From Branchiostoma floridae (Eukaryota; Chordata; Leptocardii; Amphioxiformes; Branchiostomatidae): a stretch of 64,000 bases of DNA. This document shows, piece by piece, positions 33,217 through 44,313 of this stretch. The position numbers and the translations under genes are program-made. The notes under the pieces were generated by a model. That model saw only the letters and a program-made list of their open reading frames with translations. It was not told the DNA's origin and did not search any database. Within the stretch, counting starts at the first letter, position 1. Every line of letters begins with the position of its first letter. The DNA lies in NCBI RefSeq assembly GCF_000003815.2, contig NC_049995.1, forward strand, positions 1,741,378-1,805,377, written 5' to 3'.

Positions 33217-35055
33217 TAGTGGTGCGTACCTAAAACCCGGACGTGGAATTGGACCTAAAAATGTTAAGGTCCAAGTCCAAAAAAAAAAACCCTAAATGTC
33301 CGGAGCCAAGTCCGGACTTGCCATCTGTCACTTATAAATTCCCTTTTTACCTCCATGATATGTCATGGAATGGAGGTTACATTTTCTGTTATGTGTCTCT
33401 GTCTGTGTAGATGATTACTCAAGAACGGCTGGATGGATTGGTTTCATACTTGTTGTGTTGGTGGGCTGTGATGAAAGCTCGAATCGATGAGATCTTGGGA
33501 GCCGTATCTGTCGTTATAATCGATGTAATAATATCACAAATCACCCCTATATTTGAGATATATTGGTACAGGCATCGTGCTGTATGTGTTTGTTAATGGT
33601 CTTAGCTGCAAGCAGATAGTGAGGTGACAGCTGTTTGGGGAACCCCCAGTAGTTTTATTTATGTCTGCTTAGGACTGTTTGAAATATTTGTAACAGTTGG
33701 CATGCACAGTAGTTACCTCCATGAAATGTCATGGAGGTTATATTTTCTGTTATGTGTCTCTGTCTGTGTACAAGATTACTCAAGAACGGCTGGATGGATT
33801 GGTTTCATACTTGTTGTGTTGGTGGGCTGTGATGAAAGCTCGAATCGATGTGATTTTGAGCGCCGTATCTGTCGTTATAATCGATGTCATAATATCAGAA
33901 ATCCCCCCTATATCTGCGATATATTGGAACAGGCATCGTCCTTTAAGTGTTTGTTAATGGGCTTAGCTCCAAGCAGATAGTGAGGTGATTTGTATGACAG
34001 CTGTTTGGGGAACCCCGAGTTTTTTTAATATGATAATTAGTTTTATTTATGTCTGCTTAGGATATCATGGAGATGTGAAGCGTAAGTATAATTGTAAGAA
34101 GTTGAGGTACATTTAACGGTAATGCTTAACAGGTATGGATGTCTCACATACTGTACTGCTGATTTGAGTGACATGGTGATTAAAATGCCATTAGGTCCTC
34201 TCATCTTAGATGGGTTGGGTGTCAGAAGTTTTATGGGCGATACAGATGTTCTGATTTCGTTACGATAAGGGACAGTTGTTAGTTGTCTCTTTCGTAGCCA
34301 ATGGTACTTGTTTTTTAGCAGACGGGGTTGGCGCCAAGTATTCATCTTACAGTTGATGTAGGGCTATCAGAGGAAAGTGTGCATCTCATTTTTGTACCGT
34401 GTGAACAGCTGATGTTATGACATATTGGTGGAAAATCAAATCACCATCTGACTAAAGTTGGCCACATCCTTTCTTCTTTCTGAGTTTCCCAACTTCCTCC
34501 CACCACACCGCTCTGAGGCACATAGTCGAACCTCAATAATGCTGACAACCTTAGACAGTTTAAATGCCAAACATCAAGCTTAAGGAACACCACGCTACCA
34601 TATGCCGTCGACCTCTTAAACGCACATTACACAATTAAGTGTCACATTTTAATAATTACTAATCACTAACCACTACTTTCCCATAACATTTATAACCATT
34701 ACTCTCAAATACAACCGACTATAAACATACATACCATCCACAAAAAAGCAATAAATATTTCATGGAGGTATGAGGTCCCCGAACTCTAGTTTTGTTCTAA
34801 ACCATCTAAAACCTTCCATACACAGTAAAATTTGCACTAGAAAAAGACAAAAAACAGTTCATGTTTTCACTGGCTATCATTTTCATGTATTTTTCACATT
34901 GCATTTCAATTCATGCTAACATGCAATTTTATATGCACCCCCCTCCCACTAAAAAAATGCACATAATATGCGATAATGGGTTCAGGTTCGGTCTTTAAGT
35001 CCGGACCTGAACCTGAACTGCTGGACCTGAACCTGAGTTTAGGTACGCACCACTA
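33217..35055. mobile_element. 1.84-kb hAT-like insertion in the satellite array
   Basis: The termini read TAGTGGTGCGTACCTAAA inward at both ends, followed by AGGTCC/GGACCTGAACCTGA words as in the hAT-like MITEs of this window. The satellite continues on both sides. I see no clear 8-bp duplication. It carries an internal block of LR-A-like sequence, itself duplicated. Confidence 0.75.
33346..34790 (+). repeat. LR-A-like sequence with a 365-bp tandem duplication
   Basis: The LR-A start (TTACCTCCATGA, then ACTCAAGAACGGCTGGATGG and TTGGTTTCATACTTGTTG) occurs at 33,346 and again at 33,712 with high similarity over about 365 bp. The LR-A closing phrase CATGGAGGTATGAGGTCCCC ends at about 34,785. 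So an LR-A element sits inside the hAT-like insertion with its first third duplicated. Confidence 0.75.
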
Positions 35056-35460
35056 GGACACTTGGCCTGATGATCCAAATCATGCTATGTTCGTAATGTG
35101 ACCTTGTCGCCTGATGACCCAAATCTTGCTATGTTCGTAATGCGACCTTGTGACCTGATGACCCAAATCATGCTTTCTATGTTCGTAATGTGACCTTGTG
35201 ACCTGATGACCCAAATCTTGCTATGTTCGTAATGCGACCTTGTGGCCTGATGACCCAAATCATGCTTTCTATGTTCGTAATGTGACCTTGTGACCTGATG
35301 ACCCAAATCTTGCTATGTTCGTAATGTGACCTTGTGGCCTGATGACCCAAATCATGCTTTCTATGTTCGTAATGTGACCTTGTGACCTGATGACCCAAAT
35401 CTTGCTATGTTCGTAATGCAACCTTGTCACCTGAAGACCCAAATCACGCTTTCTTTGTTC
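35056..35460 (+). repeat. Satellite array, right segment, with 92-bp higher-order unit
   Basis: The same unit as at 32,577-33,216, but here 44-bp and 48-bp forms alternate (the longer has an extra TTCT after ATGC), giving a 92-bp repeat. It decays at 35,440-35,460. Confidence 0.88.
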
Positions 35461-35550
35461 GTTTTGGGCAGCATCGCGTCAATGGGAATCTCGATTTATC
35501 GACAAAACGAAGTAAATCTGATTAAGTTTTGCCCATACATTTGCCCACAT

Positions 35551-35912
35551 GTACACCTGCGTCGTTGTGTGTTTAGGCCGGATTCACACGTGCGCATATA
35601 TTCAAGTCCGTTTGATGTCCTTATGGAAGTTTTAGCCTCTACTGGACTCCACAAGTTGCTGAAAAAATATGAAATTGGAAAAATATAGACACATGACATG
35701 CCAGAGGAGTTATCTGTCCAATGAGTGTGGTTTGCAACCAGAGTATGTCACTGGCATGCTGTTATCTGGCTATATTTGACCAATTTCTATTATTTTTTCC
35801 GGTGACCTGACTCAGGAGCCTGGTAGAGGCTAAAACCTCTGTACGGACCTCATACGGATTTGAATATATGGTACGCACATGTGAACCCACCTTGACGTCA
35901 CTGACAACGACG
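35551..35912. mobile_element. MITE with CGTCGTTG ends
   Basis: The left end (CGTCGTTG, then GGATTCACACGTGCGCATA and ATATTCAAGTCCG) is mirrored on the right through CACATGTGAACCC to CAACGACG. Mismatches are numerous, so the copy is old. A TAGCCTCTAC/GGTAGAGGCTA pair extends the inverted arms inward. Confidence 0.65.
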
Positions 35913-36203
35913 TTTGATGACATTGTTCTAAAGAACGTCAAAAGCGACGTACATTTCAATATTGTGTTTTAGAGTTATTGCGTCATAATATACCTTCTTT
36001 TAGTTCTTTTACAGATACAGATAAATGGCTCGTTGGTGTGACTTGTTTGTGTTTTTAATAGAAGTAGCTGTGATCGCAGGTTAGTGATTTGTGTGTATGT
36101 GTTGGGTCATTGTTTGAGTGGTAAGCGTCGGGCTGGTATATCTCTTTTTTTGGAGATGTGGGTTGTCATGAAAATGGCCGGGGTTATAGCTTGTGCCGTA
36201 GGT

Positions 36204-36461
36204 CTACTTGGAGCTGGTGTACTTGGTGACGGCCTTGGTGCCCTCACTGACAGCGTGCTTGGCCAGCTCGCCCGGTACCAGGAGCCGCACGGCGGTCTGG
36301 ATCTCGCGGCTGCTGATGGTGGAGCGCTTGTTGTAGTGAGCCAGACGAGAAGCCGCCGAGGCGATGCGCTCAAAAATGTCATTGACGAAGAAGTTTATGA
36401 TACCCATGGTCTTGCTGGAGACACCGGTGTCGGGGTGCACCTGCTTCAGCACCTTGTATAT
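36204..36461 (-). pseudogene. Histone H2B, C-terminal two-thirds only
   Basis: The minus strand encodes 85 residues of nucleosomal H2B without a frameshift, from [20 protein letters not shown] through [28 protein letters not shown] and [20 protein letters not shown] to the stop at 36,204. The basic tail and first part of helix alpha-1 (about 38 residues) are absent; the 11 codons upstream are unrelated. No consensus histone 3' stem-loop occurs in the next 100 bases. Replacements in helix 2 ([17 protein letters not shown]) also depart from the usual sequence. Higher GC than its surroundings. It is probably a truncated copy. An AAAG acceptor-like site just before the homology leaves an intron-containing variant possible but unlikely. 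Confidence 0.8.
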
Positions 36462-36706
36462 AGGAACTTTGTGTGTCCAACAGGAGAGTGGCAAGAATAC
36501 TGATAACTTGAATGCTATAGAATGGCTGTTGACTACAACAGGACATTTACAGTGTATGCGTGTGTCTTGCCAATAGTATAGTATTATCTTGTTCTAGCTA
36601 AACAGCGGTATGAAACAAGACACTTATTCACTTAATCATGTTTTGTATCAATAAACAATATCACCAACGTTGGTCTGACAAGCGGCATTGGCGTTCAGCA
36701 AACAAA

Positions 36707-36905
36707 CTACCTCGTACCTCCCTTCCCAACATGCAAACACAGTAAAACACCATACTCTGCTCAGCTTCATCAAACTACCTAGTACCTACCTTCCCAACAT
36801 GCAAACATATTGAAACACCATACTCTGTTCAGGTGCATCAAATCGCACCTCCCTTCCCAACATGCAAACACAGTAAAGCACATACAATACTCTGTTCAGC
36901 CCACT
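36707..36905. repeat. Tandem repeat, about 68-70 bp, three units
   Basis: Units share CTTCCCAACATGCAAACA, AACACCATACTCTG and TCAGC(T)TCATCAAA. The third is shortened. Confidence 0.8.
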
Positions 36906-36977
36906 GCTTCAGGCATGGTATAGAATTTAATGGCTACAATCATTGAATTACATGTACTTCCAATGTATATACAATGA

Positions 36978-37265
36978 CTACTGCAACAACAGTTGATAGA
37001 TATTTAGATATTCAATTAAATACGAAAAAAAAAAACTGAACAAATTGCTGGCTACGCAAACTCCCCCACAAAACTTGAAAGACAAAGGCCCTCCAAATTT
37101 GCGTACGTACAATGTTCCAGAGTCCGATGTAAAAATATATAACGGGAGGTGCCCCAACACGGTACGCTTTTTCTTGCGCTCAAACTCATGGCGCTCCATC
37201 GCTAGTTGCTTGAGAGTGGTCAAATTTTGATGACTGAATTTTTTACACATAGATTTGAACAACAT
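36978..37265 (-). other. Unrecognised open frame with basic segment
   Basis: A 95-codon frame contains QLAMERHEFERKKKRTVLGH. A decayed copy of the central words (AAAAAAGCGTACCG...GGCACACTG) lies about 236 bp to the right at 37,370-37,405, where the frame is broken. This is more likely part of a duplicated repeat than a gene. I cannot name a family. Confidence 0.2.
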
Positions 37266-37409
37266 ACTTGAATAAGAAATGTATTCATGTGGTTCATGAA
37301 CCTTTCGCGCTGCGTGTTACAAGCGGCAAACACTGTGAAACAATTTCGTGTATGTAACCTTCCAATTTTGTGCTACGCTGGACAGTGTGCCTAACTCGGT
37401 ACGCTTTTT

Positions 37410-38090
37410 TTACATTTTGCTCTCTTCAGAAGTAAGTGGTAGATTTAAGTACACAGAAAAAATTAATAGTATGATATTTTAGCTTTCTTTTGACAGTAAA
37501 ATCGTGACTGTATGTACTTCTTGTCTCACATGAGGAAGGCTTTACCTAGAACAATCCAGCTGATGTGTTTACGGGCAATGGGCTGAATGCACTGATTGTG
37601 AATGCCCGACTAAAAAAAAACCATTACGATAAAACGACACCGCCAACATTAACAAAACTCTGTCTGATTATATGAAAATATCATCTACATCTCTCTATCA
37701 AGTCTTATTTTCATAGACAGCACGAATCATATGTTACAGTCAAATAGATCTTAGGAGCGTTCTCTAGTCTGCCACCTGCACGGCCACACTCCCTTGGGAG
37801 TACAATGGTGGCAATGTTTATGTCGCTTCCTTTTGCTTGCTTTTCTACTCAACAAACATTTGAAGACCCATATTCATAGTGTTTTATGGAGCTTTATTTA
37901 TGTGTATCATGGCGTTGTGTGACTGCTTGAAAGAGTTCGTACAGTTAGCGACACGAGCCGCCAATACGCAGAGGCCGGTGACCGCAGTGATTCAGCACTG
38001 TCAACATTACTGTTAGAATTCTGTTTTTTTCTTAAACATGAAGTAAATATGTTAAAGTATACTTTGAATGCAAATTAAAGCTGTGTGCAT
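37410..38090. other. Intergenic, no gene seen
   Basis: Unique AT-rich sequence with no supported feature. Confidence 0.45.
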
Positions 38091-38093
38091 GGA

Positions 38094-38218
38094 CTTGGTT
38101 TATTTACCTACAGCATAGTCAGTGGTAACAAACACGGTGTACTTATTGATAATAACATCAGCAAAAAATCCGTGCCGTCTTAGGACGGGAACCGTCTTAG
38201 GGCGGCCCCCGTTATATC
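38094..38218 (-). repeat. Dispersed repeat, partner of 9466-9590
   Basis: Reverse-orientation relative of the segment in SDR intron 2, ending with GGGCGGCCCCCGTTAT. Here the CTTAGGACGG word is repeated, giving a slightly longer end. Confidence 0.65.
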
Positions 38219-38906
38219 TCTTTAGTTTGAGATTTCTTGTTAAAATTCAACAATGATCAGCTTTAGAATTTCTTCTGTTGTATACTCGCGCCTTGAAGTA
38301 AGGCCTCCAATGAAGATCCAACCCTTAGTCCTGCTATCTGTACTTATTAATCAACAGCCACATGTGTACAACTCAAACACACAATGTCTTAATGCAGAAA
38401 GGGAAGTTCAAGTCAAACACTAGAAATTAGCATTTTGCAGGCACAGAGCAGGATTTGGAAATGTAAAAACAACAACATCATTTTGGGATGTCAATACTAG
38501 TAGTCATTTGGGCAAGGAAACGCATCATTATATTTTTTAGATGGGTAGATTGAGGAATTACATATGTAACAGGCTATGGATAAGAATGATCAAACGAATT
38601 GTATAGTGAAAAATGATGATATAGTTGACAAAATGCAGACAAGATACAGAACAATTGTCCAGTCGATATGTACACAGTGCAACAGTTGGGTAACATTATT
38701 GAAAGACATACAGTATCAATCAAGAGATATATGTACAGTAATTCAATGCCAAAAATTACACAATGTTCAGCAAGTATCTGAACAACATACTAGTGTCATG
38801 TTTGTTTCTTCGCTTCCAAGGATAATGATAATTTTGGACGAAATTGACAGCTGACAAAGTTTGAAGATGTGGGTGCCAGGGTGGGCCTAAGCAGTCACAT
38901 TTTATA

Positions 38907-39892
38907 ACTAGAGTTCGGCGACCTCATACCTCCATGAAAATTTAGAGCTTTCCTAAATTTAATGAAATTGGCTAACACATAGACATAATTTATGCATGGT
39001 GTTGTTCATCATTGACTAACGTACACATGTCACAATCATAAAATTCCCATTATCAATTATAAAGCGGTTTTGCAATTTTTACATAAATTATGCAAATAAG
39101 CTCCCCATTACCATATTTGGTATCTGCTTATACTCCACCTATCATAATTAACATGTGTTACATTTATTGAAGTCCAGTTATTGAAAACAATGGAATTATA
39201 CAATTTCCTCATTAATTATGCAAATTAAGTCCTCCTTTGCATAACATGTATATCATTATGAACATAGGTACCCGCATGCCTAATATGATGCCAATCTGTC
39301 AAACCTTTCTGCAGTTATCCGCTTTGGAGTGTCTTGACAAAAACGCCCCTGCAGTTCCAAAATTAAATGTTAGAGGGCTGAAACTTGCTCCACTTGGTCA
39401 TGGCACTAAAAGCTATCTACCACCTACATGTCAAGACCATAGCATGTCTTGAACAAGAGATACATTGAAAAAACTGCTATGACAGAATATTCTCATTAAT
39501 TATGCAAATGTAATTTTGCATAATTAGTATCTTATCTTGTACAACATTGTCTAAGGTACCTACATACCAAAAATCATGAAAATTCGTTGTTCCCTTCTTG
39601 AGTTATCGTCTTCAGAAGTTTTTGACAAAAAATGCCCCTGCTATCCCAAAATTAGACGCTAGGGGGACCAAACTTATGTCATTTCTTCCTGAGCACAAGA
39701 GCTATCTAATACTCAAAAATCGTGGCCATAGCTTGTTCAGAACACCGAGATAGCAAAACCGGAAGTTGCGCTGCAGTACCAAGGGGAGCCGCTAGGGGGC
39801 CCAAAATCTAATCATTTCCAGCTTTCATTACACACTACCAACACACCAAATATGAAACCAATCCACCCAGCCATTCTTGAGTTATTTTGTTT

Positions 39893-39923
<31 letters not shown>

Positions 39924-39961
39924 CGGGGTAAAATATAACCTCCATGACATTTCATGGAGGT
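38907..39961 (-). mobile_element. LR-A interspersed element, copy 2
   Basis: Complete copy, reversed relative to copy 1: AACTAGAGTTCGGCGACCTC at the left, the ACCTCCATGA palindrome at 39,939-39,961 at the right, next to an (AC)n run at 39,893-39,920. The same two internal modules are present, with GACAAAAACGCCCCTGCAGT (39,337-39,356) and AATGCCCCTGCTATCCC (39,630-39,646). A shared open frame in several copies reflects nucleotide identity, not a visible protein family. Confidence 0.78.
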
Positions 39962-40133
39962 AAAAATCCCATTTCTTTGAAATTCCATGGATTGACAAAT
40001 GGAAAGCTATAAAGTTTCCTGTTTACATTAGAGTTCCACATTCGAATACCTTCAGTACATGAGTTTAACCCTTGTGAAATGTAACAGATTCAAGGACTGC
40101 TAAACTGACCATGCCAAATGTCTGTCAGCCTTC

Positions 40134-40196
40134 TAGTGTAGTGGTTTGGCATCTAAGTTTATGATCTAGCGTGAGTTCGAATCCCGTAGATCAGAA
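40134..40196 (+). other. tRNA-like sequence
   Basis: TCTAGTGTAGTGGTTTGGC resembles an A box and GAGTTCGAATCCC (40,172-40,184) is a good B box at tRNA spacing. The acceptor stem is not convincing, so a tRNA relic or SINE head is more likely than a working tRNA gene. Confidence 0.45.
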
Positions 40197-40500
40197 TATT
40201 GCTTCTTTCTGTTCCTACCTTCTTACACATACAACTGATAACTATGTGTGTTCTCCTTAATTATGCAAAAAAGTTTGTCATTTGCATAAACTAGTTAGTT
40301 GATCATCTTCTCAACCCAAACTGAAGTAGACTGTTGTCTCAAGAAAAAGGCCATACCCCCATTGCTATCACTTGCGCAAATGAGGTCTCATTCCCATTGT
40401 TCACGAATTGAAGGGACATCAATATGCCCAAGGTATATTGTGTACTTCACAACATACAATGCTTCCCTCTTCGTTTTGTAACACACTTTGTTGTGTTAGG

Positions 40501-41139
40501 CAGTCCCTGTGAAACTGGCCCCTTGTTAGCAATGTCCCCCATGTAATGCGAGACCAATGCCGTCATAGGGAAACAGCCGGTATGCCTGGAGAGAGAGCAA
40601 GCTCTGTCGCTTACTTCTGCACCTACAATGCTTCGCTCTCCTTTTGTCTTGTGTAAGGCAGTCCCTGTGAAACTGGCCCCTTGTTAGCAATGTCCCCCAT
40701 GTAAGGCGAGACCAATGCCGTCATAGGGAAACAGCCGGTATGCCTGGAGAGAGAGTAAGCTCTGTTGCTTACTTCTGCACCTACAATGCTTCGCTCTCCT
40801 TTTGTCTTGTGTAAGGCAGTCCCTGTGAAACTGGCCCCTTGTTAGCAATGTCCCCCATGTAAGGCGAGACCAATGCCGTCATAGGGAAACAGCCGGTATG
40901 CCTGGAGAGAGAGTAAGCTCTGTCGCTTACTTCTGCACCTACAATGCTTCGCTCTCCTTTTGTCTTGTGTAAGGCAGTCCCTGTGAAACTGGCCCCTTGT
41001 TAGCAATGTCCCCCATGTAAGGCGAGACCAATGCCGTCATAGGGAAACAGCCGGTATGCCTGGAGAGAGAGTAAGCTCTGTTGTTAACTTTGCACCTACA
41101 ATGCTTTGCTCTCCTTTTGTCTTGTGTAAGGCAGTCCCT
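40501..41139. repeat. 158-bp satellite, four near-identical units
   Basis: Units begin at CAGTCCCTG at 40,501, 40,659, 40,817 and 40,975, with a fifth start at 41,132 (spacing 158, 158, 158, 157). Each carries AACTGGCCCCTTGTTAGCAA, AATGCCGTCATAGGGAAAC and GCTTCGCTCTCCTTTTGTCT. Differences are a few bases per unit, so amplification is recent. Confidence 0.93.
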
Positions 41140-41454
41140 GTATACAATGGCATACAGATTATTCAAATCAGGACTTAATAGGCATTACAAATGAGGAAAA
41201 TCCGCAATTCATGATTTGTCGAGGTGAAACATAACCATGATTAATTATGCAAAATGCTGCCCTCCTGTGCTAATTTGCATTATCAATGTGAAAGTGTTAT
41301 AATTATATAGTGGTAAGTAGTGGGGATTACATACATCTGACATGTGTAAGTTACTTAATTTGTACACCACAATGCGTAGGGTATGCAAATGTGCAACTCA
41401 TTTGCATATTTGATCATCATCATCATATTTTGTTGCTCCAACTCCATATGCAGC

Positions 41455-41880
41455 AGCGGGCTGCCTCATTGGCCTCTCTTAGGTCACTGTCTGAGCAGGT
41501 GGGGTCAGGTGTGCAGTTTTACAAGTGATGTATGGTTACCAGCACCTCTCCACATGGGCAGGCTGCACTTGCAATTGTGGATTTGCCCCATTTCACTAGG
41601 TTGTCTCTAGTATTTGCCACCATTGATCTGGCTCTGTTTAGTGTTACCTACTCCCTCCTTGCCAAGTCTACTCCAGGGGGAAGTGCCTCAATGGGGGATG
41701 GGAGTGCATGGTATATGTTTGTGTCACTCTCTTTCCACCTTGCCATCTTGAAGGTGTTTGGTGGAACTTCTCCAAGGCTTTGAACCATAATGAAACTTCG
41801 GAGTGATCTCAGCCCTCGGGGAACCTCCTGATGCCCATGTAAGGGGTGTCTGGGATTGTGCATTGCTTGTCCCACTCCAC
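41455..41880 (-). pseudogene. Non-LTR retrotransposon, C-terminal remnant
   Basis: On the minus strand the translation, with in-frame stops, runs through LPPGVDLARRE, then TLNRARSMVANTRDNLVKWG and CPCGEVLVTIHHL. The R-N-KWG followed by C-CG-H pattern is the end of LINE reverse transcriptase proteins. At least two stops break it. It is truncated at both ends. Confidence 0.6.
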
Positions 41881-42459
41881 ACTCACCTGTGCTTCTTGGC
41901 GAATGCTAGGGGGAAGATGCCTGAGAGCTTGTACACGTCCCCAAGGTAACAGAAACTGGCTTCCGCGTCCAGAACGTCCACTGTGTACCTATGGTCACTT
42001 GCTTTTTTCTAAGTTCAGACGAAAATCAACGCATGCACTGAAGTCATTCATAAAGCTACTTGCTGTAGCCAAAGTCTAGATCTACTAATAATTAGCATAT
42101 TTAATCACAAAAACATCATATTCATAATTGAGCAATTCTTTTCAATTAACGTATTGTTGAAAACCTTAACTACTACTTTCAGCTATAACTTGAAATATGG
42201 GGCATTAAATATACAAAAAACTCTGTGCTCATTTCAAAAACAAGGCTTACCCGTGTAATAAAATGCAACAGATATTCACATTTCAGAAGACCATACATAA
42301 TGCTTTTTACAGCCTTCACAATTATTTAAGTTTGATGATCTCATACCTTTATCAAATAATGCTTTGACGCCAAATTGTTTCTCATATTGAACTCAAGTAA
42401 GGTATTTTCTACCGAAAGAATTTTTACCAGTGATCGTTGTACTGTACTCACTCACTCAC

Positions 42460-42786
42460 TCACTCATCCTCTTGCACATGGTGCGTAGAGCCGACTGCAT
42501 GCACTAGAGTTCTCCACCGCCCTCTGCTCAATGCTGCTAGCTGCGCCTGCTGGGGTGTGATGTTGATGCTGCGGAGGTCTCTGGTCACAATGTCCATCCA
42601 GCGGGTGCAAGGCGCCCCCCGTGGTCGCCGCCATCCTGCCTGCTTGGGATCGAAGTCTAGTAGGGCTCTCGTAGGGTGTTCAGGAGGGAGGCGGTGGACG
42701 TGGCCATACCAACGGACCCGTCTCATGGCTGCCAGGCTAGAGGCAGGAGGTTGTCCGGTCTGCTCCCGGAGGTCAATGTTGCGCAC
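42460..42786 (-). pseudogene. Non-LTR retrotransposon, C-terminal fragment
   Basis: An open 108-codon frame contains RRVRWYGHVHRLP, then GAPCTRWMDIVTRDLRSI and RGRWRTLVHAV. RWxGHVxR...RW.D...DL...WR is the closing block of RTE/L1-like LINE proteins. No reverse transcriptase core is nearby, so it is a 5'-truncated copy. Its 3' side runs into an (ACTC)n tract at 42,449-42,468. Confidence 0.65.
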
Positions 42787-43171
42787 ATGCTCATGATGTT
42801 TCTGACCTAGGGCGAAGAGTTGCTGTTACAGGTCCAATCATGTAACCCGTAACCTTTAAGTGGCCTTCAGGCCTTGTTATGTGGTGACCATTGAGTAAAA
42901 AAAAAAAATGCTCGCGCCAACGGGCGCCTGTGATTCTCTGTACTGTAGGAGAACTTTAATCTGACTACATCAAAGTTTATATACTACCAGTATACATTAC
43001 ATTGTAAGAAACTATTTGAGGAAATCAAGATAAGACTTTCTTTCATATTGCTGATCTTCCAGTTAGGCATTGTCTAATTCCAAGAACCACCGAATGATAT
43101 TTGTGTGGCCTTAACAGTCAAATGGTTGAGTTTCCATGGACAACACTTATTGTAAAATAATTGGTTTGTCT

Positions 43172-44143
43172 CCCTCAAACACCCGAGTGGGGTCCGTTTG
43201 GACCCCAGGCGTACATTTTGAAGTGCCATTTGAACATTTTTGATCTGAAGAAAAAATCGTTCCGTGACTTTGTTAGTCAATATGTCTTATACCTTCTCCA
43301 AAGTTTTCGCAAAGATTGGTAAAATTATGTGGAAATTATAAAGAAAGTTTGTGTTCAGTCCCTCTGGGGTCCAAACGGACCCCAGCAAAAATGTGCAGTT
43401 TTTAAAACAAACTTTGGAGGCTAACTCCTTAACCACTTATAGTATGACTACTAAACTTTCAGACGATAATAACAATGTAACCCTTAATCCTCACAAAAAT
43501 TTCTGTGTCATCAACATGTAATGTTACAACATTATGATGTCATTTACATAATCAGGGCGGCCATCTTGGATTTTGACCAATGACGTCATGAAATTAGCAT
43601 AAATTAAAAATTTTAAGTCATGAAATTACATTGAATTTCATAGAATTTAATTGTTGTCAGAAAACAGGTGTAGTTTACCAAGAAAACCTTGTTTAAATTG
43701 AAATTGTCAAATTTTGGCAAAAATATGCCTGTTAGAATATGGTTGCCATGGCAACCCCCAAAAATGATAAACTTACTTAATTGACCAAAAACTTTTGCAA
43801 ACAAAATTTTTTGATTAATTACCAAGTTTCGAGCTTTAGCTCTAGCCGTTCATGAGTTATGCGACATAAATGTTGCTGAGGGCCTCAAAATTCCCCTATC
43901 CGGTCGGAATAGGTTTAGTGCAAAACGTGGTCCTTCTGAACTTTTGCATAAATTATGATAATGAGTTGGAATTAGCAACACATTAACATCTCAAAATCTT
44001 CCTCTTACATTGACGAAGCAATGTATATACAATGATTGCCGATAAGAAATGGTACTGAGATTTTATGAACAAAACATTTTGGGGTCCGTTTGGACCCCAC
44101 TCGGTCATTTTAGTCGCAAAAAAAGGTCGGGTGCTTGAGGGTT
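43172..44143. mobile_element. piggyBac-like non-autonomous element
   Basis: The ends read CCCTCAA(A/G)CACCCGA inward. TTAA follows the right end (44,142-44,145); the left TTAA is not preserved. The palindrome GGGGTCCGTTTGGACCCC occurs near both ends (43,190 and 44,080) and a third time inside (43,366-43,384, inverted). The middle is AT-rich with no transposase frame. Assignment rests on the CCCT end plus TTAA. Confidence 0.55.
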
Positions 44144-44146
44144 AAT

Positions 44147-44310
44147 GTCTAGAAAGGTGACTATGCTTCCCCTCTCCATTTGAGTCTTGATTTCCCCAGA
44201 TTCAATCACAGTACAGAAGTTTCTACCTGTAAAATCAATGGAATTTTCCTTTCCTTGGACATCAAATAGACTAAGAAATGGAATGGTCTGTATAGCAAAG
44301 TCAGGTCCAA
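44147..44310 (-). other. Possible coding fragment between two transposons
   Basis: The open frame has protein-like composition (LFDVQGKENSIDFTGRNFCT, then VIESGEIKTQMERGSIVTFL). It is cut off by the piggyBac-like element on one side and the pogo-like element on the other. No family is recognised and the frame does not continue beyond the pogo insertion in any simple way. Confidence 0.2.
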
Positions 44311-44313
44311 CTA

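Noticed and set aside
32577..35460. C/D-box snoRNA motifs (CTGA and TGATGA) in every 44-bp unit
   Set aside because: The two boxes overlap in CTGATGA and are not separated by 60-80 bases; the pattern is a by-product of the satellite.
36107..36503. Overlapping 139- and 91-codon frames at the H2B locus
   Set aside because: They are shadows of the H2B reading frame.
38576..38854. 92-codon open frame on plus strand
   Set aside because: Start in AT-rich sequence with no homology or exon signals; length is within chance for this window.
38907..38926. Helitron 3' end (CTAG) for LR-A
   Set aside because: No hairpin at the expected distance before CTAG, no TC 5' end, and the strong palindrome is at the opposite end.
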